A stretch of DNA of 9,455 nucleotides from contig JBEQBT010000125.1 in assembly GCA_041639705.1 (NCBI GenBank), positions 1 to 9,455 on the forward strand. Direction: 5' to 3'. This document shows, one piece after another, positions 6,604 through 9,455 of the stretch; the stretch's first letter is position 1; every line of letters starts with the position of its first letter. Under the pieces are notes generated by a model. The model was not told the DNA's origin, did no database searches, and was given only the letters and a program-made list of their open reading frames with translations. The position numbers and the translations under genes are program-made. Source of the stretch: JARDZI01 sp041639705 (GTDB lineage: Bacteria > Bacillota > Clostridia > Clostridiales > Caloramatoraceae).

Positions 6604-6660
6604 GCAGTAGAATTTTTAATAAAATATTGTGAGAATAATAAAGCAGAGACGGGGTGTGCT

Positions 6661-7923
6661 ATGAAAAAGAAAATTGGTATAGGTGGAGCAGTAGCAGCAG
6701 TAATCGCAACAAATCTAATAACTATCTACATTATGAGTATTATATTTATTCCCCATTTAAGCAACACAGAATTTTTAGTAAATAGCAAGCTGGAAGTTAT
6801 AAATAATGCAGTAAAAACTCTAGGACAGAGTAAGAAAAACCTTGTTACTGATGAGGAATACGCATTTGTTAAGGAATATGGAAAGCTTATTTATGTTAAA
6901 GATTTGGTAAATGAGTTTTATGTTGATAAGATTGATCAGAATAAATTTATTGAGGGTGCCCTAAAAGGAATGGTTAGCAATGCAGGTGATAGATATACAT
7001 ATTACATGACTAAGAAGGAATATGATGATTTAATGACCCAAACAACAGGTTCCTATGCAGGACTTGGAATATACCTAGATGAGAAGGATGGGAGAATACA
7101 AGTTGTTGCACCAATTGAAGACAGTCCAGCTGAAAAGGCAGGCATAAAGAGTGGAGATTTAATTTTAAAGGTAAATGACCAGGAAGTTTTGTCAACAGAT
7201 ATGGATAAGGCTATTTCCATGATGAAGGGGAAGGAAGGAATTAAGGTAAAGCTTACTGTTTTCAGACAAGGATCAGGTAACCTTGATTTTAATATGACCA
7301 CATCTAAAATAACCTTTAAAACTGTAAAGTTTGAAATGTTAGCTTCTAATATTGGATATATAAGAATTACTACCTTTGATGAAAATACTTCTGGTGCATT
7401 TAATAGTGCACTTGAAAGTCTAAAATCCCAGAATATGAAAGGCTTAATTATAGACTTAAGAGATAACCCAGGAGGATTATTGGATACATCCACTCAAATT
7501 GCTGATAAGCTTGTTGGAGAGGGAAATATTGTGTACACAATAAATAATCAGGGCCAAAAGGAAGAATGGAAGTCAGATGCAAGTAAATTAAATGTTCCAT
7601 TGGTTTTACTTGTAAATGGAGGTTCTGCCAGCGCATCTGAAATTGTATCAGGAGCAGTAAGGGACTATAAAGCAGGAACTCTTATTGGAACAAAAACCTT
7701 TGGTAAGGGTTTAGTTCAGACAATTATAGGTCTTAAGGATGGTTCGGGTGTTAAAATTACAATAGCAAAATACTATACTCCTTCAGGTGAGTCTATACAG
7801 GGAAAGGGAATTACTCCTGATATAGTATTAGATTTACCAGAAGCAGATAAAAACAGAGATTTAAAGCGTGATGAGGATATACAACTTCAAAAAGCTATTG
7901 AAGTTATAAAATCAAAACAATAA
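6661..7923 (+). CDS. ctpA: S41-family carboxy-terminal processing protease with PDZ domain
   Basis: This 420-residue serine protease cleaves proteins near their C-termini outside the membrane. An uncleaved N-terminal helix (about 7-30) anchors it. A PDZ domain (about 128-215, with AGLGIYL at 133-139 and GIKSGDLILKVND at 161-173) reads substrate tails. The S41 domain follows, with DLRDNPGG at 265-272. The catalytic triad is complete: S324 within GGSASASEI (320-328), K349 in GTKTFGKG, and Q353. The 25-residue Ser-Lys and 4-residue Lys-Gln spacings match those of CtpB/Prc enzymes. GGGGTG at 6651-6656 precedes the ATG at 6661. It has its own promoter and terminator but sits beside ftsEX and the M23 hydrolase, as ctpB does beside ftsEX in Bacillus subtilis. 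A role in wall-enzyme turnover or signalling is inference. CtpA and CtpB cannot be told apart here. Confidence 0.96.
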   Translation: MKKKIGIGGAVAAVIATNLITIYIMSIIFIPHLSNTEFLVNSKLEVINNAVKTLGQSKKNLVTDEEYAFVKEYGKLIYVKDLVNEFYVDKIDQNKFIEGALKGMVSNAGDRYTYYMTKKEYDDLMTQTTGSYAGLGIYLDEKDGRIQVVAPIEDSPAEKAGIKSGDLILKVNDQEVLSTDMDKAISMMKGKEGIKVKLTVFRQGSGNLDFNMTTSKITFKTVKFEMLASNIGYIRITTFDENTSGAFNSALESLKSQNMKGLIIDLRDNPGGLLDTSTQIADKLVGEGNIVYTINNQGQKEEWKSDASKLNVPLVLLVNGGSASASEIVSGAVRDYKAGTLIGTKTFGKGLVQTIIGLKDGSGVKITIAKYYTPSGESIQGKGITPDIVLDLPEADKNRDLKRDEDIQLQKAIEVIKSKQ

Positions 7924-7957
7924 AAGAAGGACTTCGATTTTCGAAGTCCTTCTTTTA
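7921..7957 (+). terminator. Strong, near-symmetrical terminator overlapping the protease stop codon
   Basis: The stem is perfect over 17 bp: the left arm is 7921-7937, the right arm 7941-7957, and the loop is TTT. The left arm begins with the TAA stop codon itself. A-rich and T-rich ends on either side would let it work in both directions. It insulates the polymerase gene from protease transcription. Confidence 0.93.
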
Positions 7958-8009
7958 TTGTTTTACAAAGTAATATTCTAGCGATTATCTCTTTCGTATA
8001 ATTTAACAC

Positions 8010-8039
8010 TTTACAACAGAACATATGTTCGTATATAAT
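8010..8039 (+). promoter_or_regulatory. Sigma-A promoter of the Y-family polymerase gene
   Basis: TTTACA at 8010-8015 (5 of 6) and a perfect TATAAT at 8034-8039 are separated by 18 bases. The LexA box occupies the spacer, so bound repressor would block RNA polymerase directly. Another TATAAT at 7997-8002 lacks a suitable -35 box. Confidence 0.75.
8018..8031 (+). promoter_or_regulatory. LexA (SOS) operator between -35 and -10
   Basis: GAACATATGTTC at 8019-8030 is a perfect 12-base palindrome. It matches the Gram-positive LexA/DinR consensus CGAACRNRYGTTYG at all core positions, with only the outermost left base differing (A for C). Its place inside the promoter of a translesion polymerase makes SOS control the natural reading: repression until RecA filaments trigger LexA self-cleavage after DNA damage. 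Confidence 0.88.
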
Positions 8040-8072
8040 AATAATATAATAATATGGAAAAGAGATGGTTCT

Positions 8073-9326
8073 ATGAAAAACAAGCTTATATTCCATGTTG
8101 ATGCAAATAGTGCCTATTTATCCTGGAGTGCAGTTGATAGATTACAACATGGGGAAAAGTTGGATTTAAGAGAGGTTCCATCGGTAGTTGGAGGAGATGA
8201 AAAGAGTAGACATGGAATTGTCCTTGCAAAGTCATTGCCTGCAAAAAAATATGGAATAAAAACAGGAGAACCACTGCTTATAGCAAGAAGGAAATGCCCA
8301 GAGCTTATTTCTGTTCCACCAAAATATGAGCTTTATGTAAAATGCAGCAATGCAATGCTTGATATTTTAAACCAATATACCCCAACAATACAGAGGTTTT
8401 CTGTGGATGAATGCTTTATGGATATGACAGATGTGAATAATCTTTATAAGGACTACTCTGACCTGGCATATGATATAAAGGATAAAATCAAAAATGAGCT
8501 TGGATTTACTGTCAACATAGGAATATCAAATAATAAGCTTTTAGCAAAGGTGGCTTCTGATTTAAAAAAGCCTGATATGGTTCATACCTTATTTCCTAAT
8601 GAAATAAGAGAAAAGATGTGGCCTCTTCCCGTTGAGGACCTCTTTATGGTTGGTAGAGCTACAACTGAGAAGTTATATAAATTAAACATACATACAATTG
8701 GAGAGTTAGCAAATCATGATATAGAAGTGTTAAAAAGCATATTTAAAAGCCATGGAATGCTTATATGGAATTATGCTAATGGAATTGAAGATTCTGTTGT
8801 TAGAAAAAGTAACTTTATTAACATGAAGGGTATGGGAAATTCCACAACTATTCCATTTGATGTGGAAAATAGAACAACTGCACATATGGTTTTGCTATCC
8901 CTGAGTGAAAGCGTTGGTATGAGACTTAGGAATTCTCAGAATTGCTGCAGGCTTGTGTCTGTTAGTATACGAACCAATAAGCTGGAAACCTACTCAAAAC
9001 AGAGAAAAATTGATTTTGCAATAGATTCAACGAAATATATTGCAAATATTGCCTATAAGCTTTTTGATGAGGTATGGAGAGGCGAACCTATACGTCATCT
9101 TGGGGTTTCTGTTTCAGAGCTTTGTTCAAATGAGTTTAACCAAGTATCCATGTTTGATGACAGGGATATTGATAAAAACAAAGCTATTGACACTGCTATT
9201 GATAAAATTCGTTTCAAATATGGGTCTACTTCAATTGTTAAATCAATCTTTCTTCATTCAGGGATTAAGCCTGTAAATGGAGGGGTTGGGGAGGGGGATT
9301 ATCCTGTAATGACTAGTATTTTATAA
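8073..9326 (+). CDS. dinB: Y-family translesion DNA polymerase (DinB/UmuC-like)
   Basis: This 417-residue polymerase copies damaged DNA with low fidelity. Metal-binding residues are D10 in FHVDANSAYLSW and the D112-E113 pair in RFSVDECFMD. Y15 stands at the steric-gate position that excludes ribonucleotides. GIVLAKSLPAKKYGIKTGEPL (48-68) is the fingers region, NIGISNNKLLAKVASDLKKPD (148-168) belongs to the palm, and a helix-hairpin-helix (about 187-215) leads to the little finger (about 250-355). QVSMF at 357-361 fits the beta-clamp binding pentapeptide. The NSAYLSW version of motif I suggests the clostridial UmuC/UvrX-like branch rather than E. coli-type Pol IV. The start is ATG 8073 (MKNKLIFHVD). 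A longer in-frame ATG at 8025 lies inside the LexA box and overlaps the promoter, so it cannot be the usual start. The ribosome binding site (AGAGATGG, 8061-8068) is modest. A small gene follows after 14 bases. Confidence 0.95.
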   Translation: MKNKLIFHVDANSAYLSWSAVDRLQHGEKLDLREVPSVVGGDEKSRHGIVLAKSLPAKKYGIKTGEPLLIARRKCPELISVPPKYELYVKCSNAMLDILNQYTPTIQRFSVDECFMDMTDVNNLYKDYSDLAYDIKDKIKNELGFTVNIGISNNKLLAKVASDLKKPDMVHTLFPNEIREKMWPLPVEDLFMVGRATTEKLYKLNIHTIGELANHDIEVLKSIFKSHGMLIWNYANGIEDSVVRKSNFINMKGMGNSTTIPFDVENRTTAHMVLLSLSESVGMRLRNSQNCCRLVSVSIRTNKLETYSKQRKIDFAIDSTKYIANIAYKLFDEVWRGEPIRHLGVSVSELCSNEFNQVSMFDDRDIDKNKAIDTAIDKIRFKYGSTSIVKSIFLHSGIKPVNGGVGEGDYPVMTSIL

Positions 9327-9340
9327 GGGGTGTATAAATA

Positions 9341-9455
9341 TTGAAGGTAATTGCAAAGCCTATTGAGATGGTTGCATGGTTTACAAGGGATGGCAGTCCC
9401 AACCCCGTAAGGTTTAGGCTTGAAAAAGAAGACGAATCCCTTGAAACCATTAAAA
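9341..9455 (+). CDS. Start of a small protein gene cotranscribed with the polymerase, cut by the window end
   Basis: An open frame from TTG at 9341 runs to the window end (38 codons visible), reading MKVIAKPIEMVAWF and then a charged stretch containing PNPVRFRLEKEDESLE. AGGGG near 9326-9330 serves as ribosome binding site, about 10 bases before the TTG. It starts 14 bases after the polymerase stop with no terminator between, so it should share the LexA-controlled transcript. I recall similar short uncharacterised proteins next to clostridial Y-family polymerases, but cannot confirm that here. The visible part is soluble-looking, with no signal peptide or membrane helix. By analogy with YolD-like partners of Bacillus Y-family polymerases it could be a polymerase accessory protein; this is inference from position only. 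Confidence 0.7.
   Translation, partial: MKVIAKPIEMVAWFTRDGSPNPVRFRLEKEDESLETIK

Noticed and set aside
7997..8002. A second TATAAT upstream of the polymerase promoter
   Set aside because: No -35-like hexamer lies 16-18 bases upstream; the nearest TTTACA (7962-7967) would need a 29-base spacer.
8025..8072. Upstream in-frame extension of the polymerase from ATG 8025
   Set aside because: The ATG is inside the LexA operator and upstream of the -10 box, so it would not be on the transcript. The extra 16 residues are low-complexity, and family homology begins at MKNKLIFHVD.
9040..9276. Second + strand frame of 78 codons inside the polymerase gene
   Set aside because: It is a shifted-frame shadow of the conserved little-finger and C-terminal coding sequence.
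1..9455. CRISPR array, tRNA, rRNA, toxin-antitoxin, phage or defence system
   Set aside because: I saw no spaced direct repeats, no cloverleaf-like sequences, and no genes of such systems on either strand.

Overview
The window reads as chromosomal DNA of a low-GC Gram-positive anaerobe, most likely Clostridium or a close relative. The grounds are strong A+T bias, purine-rich Shine-Dalgarno sites, frequent AGA and ATA codons, some TTG starts, a split two-gene transketolase, and an ftsE-ftsX-M23-S41 gene order. All genes are on the + strand. I cannot name the species from the sequence.

Region by region. (1) 1-1869: a promoter, two overlapping genes for the N- and C-terminal halves of transketolase, and a terminator. 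(2) 1904-2372: a single-gene unit for an unrecognised small three-helix membrane protein, with its own promoter-like site and terminator. (3) 2454-3305: a YitT-family (DUF161/DUF2179) membrane protein. (4) 3306-3737: a 432-base gap. Its first part holds a GC-richer 125-base element (3323-3447) with long imperfect inverted ends. Its second part is very AT-rich and probably carries the ftsE promoter and a long leader. (5) 3738-6552: ftsE, ftsX and a secreted coiled-coil M23 endopeptidase in one probable operon ending at a clear terminator. (6) 6567-7957: an S41 carboxy-terminal processing protease with its own extended -10 promoter and a perfect 17-bp terminator. (7) 8010-9455: a Y-family DNA polymerase under a textbook Gram-positive LexA box, followed 14 bases later by the start of a small gene that runs off the window.

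How the genes work together. FtsE (ATPase) and FtsX (membrane transducer) form an ABC-type complex that in other bacteria controls a coiled-coil peptidoglycan hydrolase or activator. The M23 protein immediately downstream is the obvious client, and its zinc and catalytic residues look intact, so it probably cuts cell wall itself. The S41 protease is also anchored outside the membrane and may process proteins in the same compartment. The polymerase unit is a separate, DNA-damage-induced module. Transketolase serves the non-oxidative pentose phosphate pathway.

Most of the window is conventional core genome. The least explained part is the palindromic element at 3323-3447. The best-supported regulatory reading is the SOS control of the polymerase gene, where the LexA box also rules out an upstream ATG as the start.
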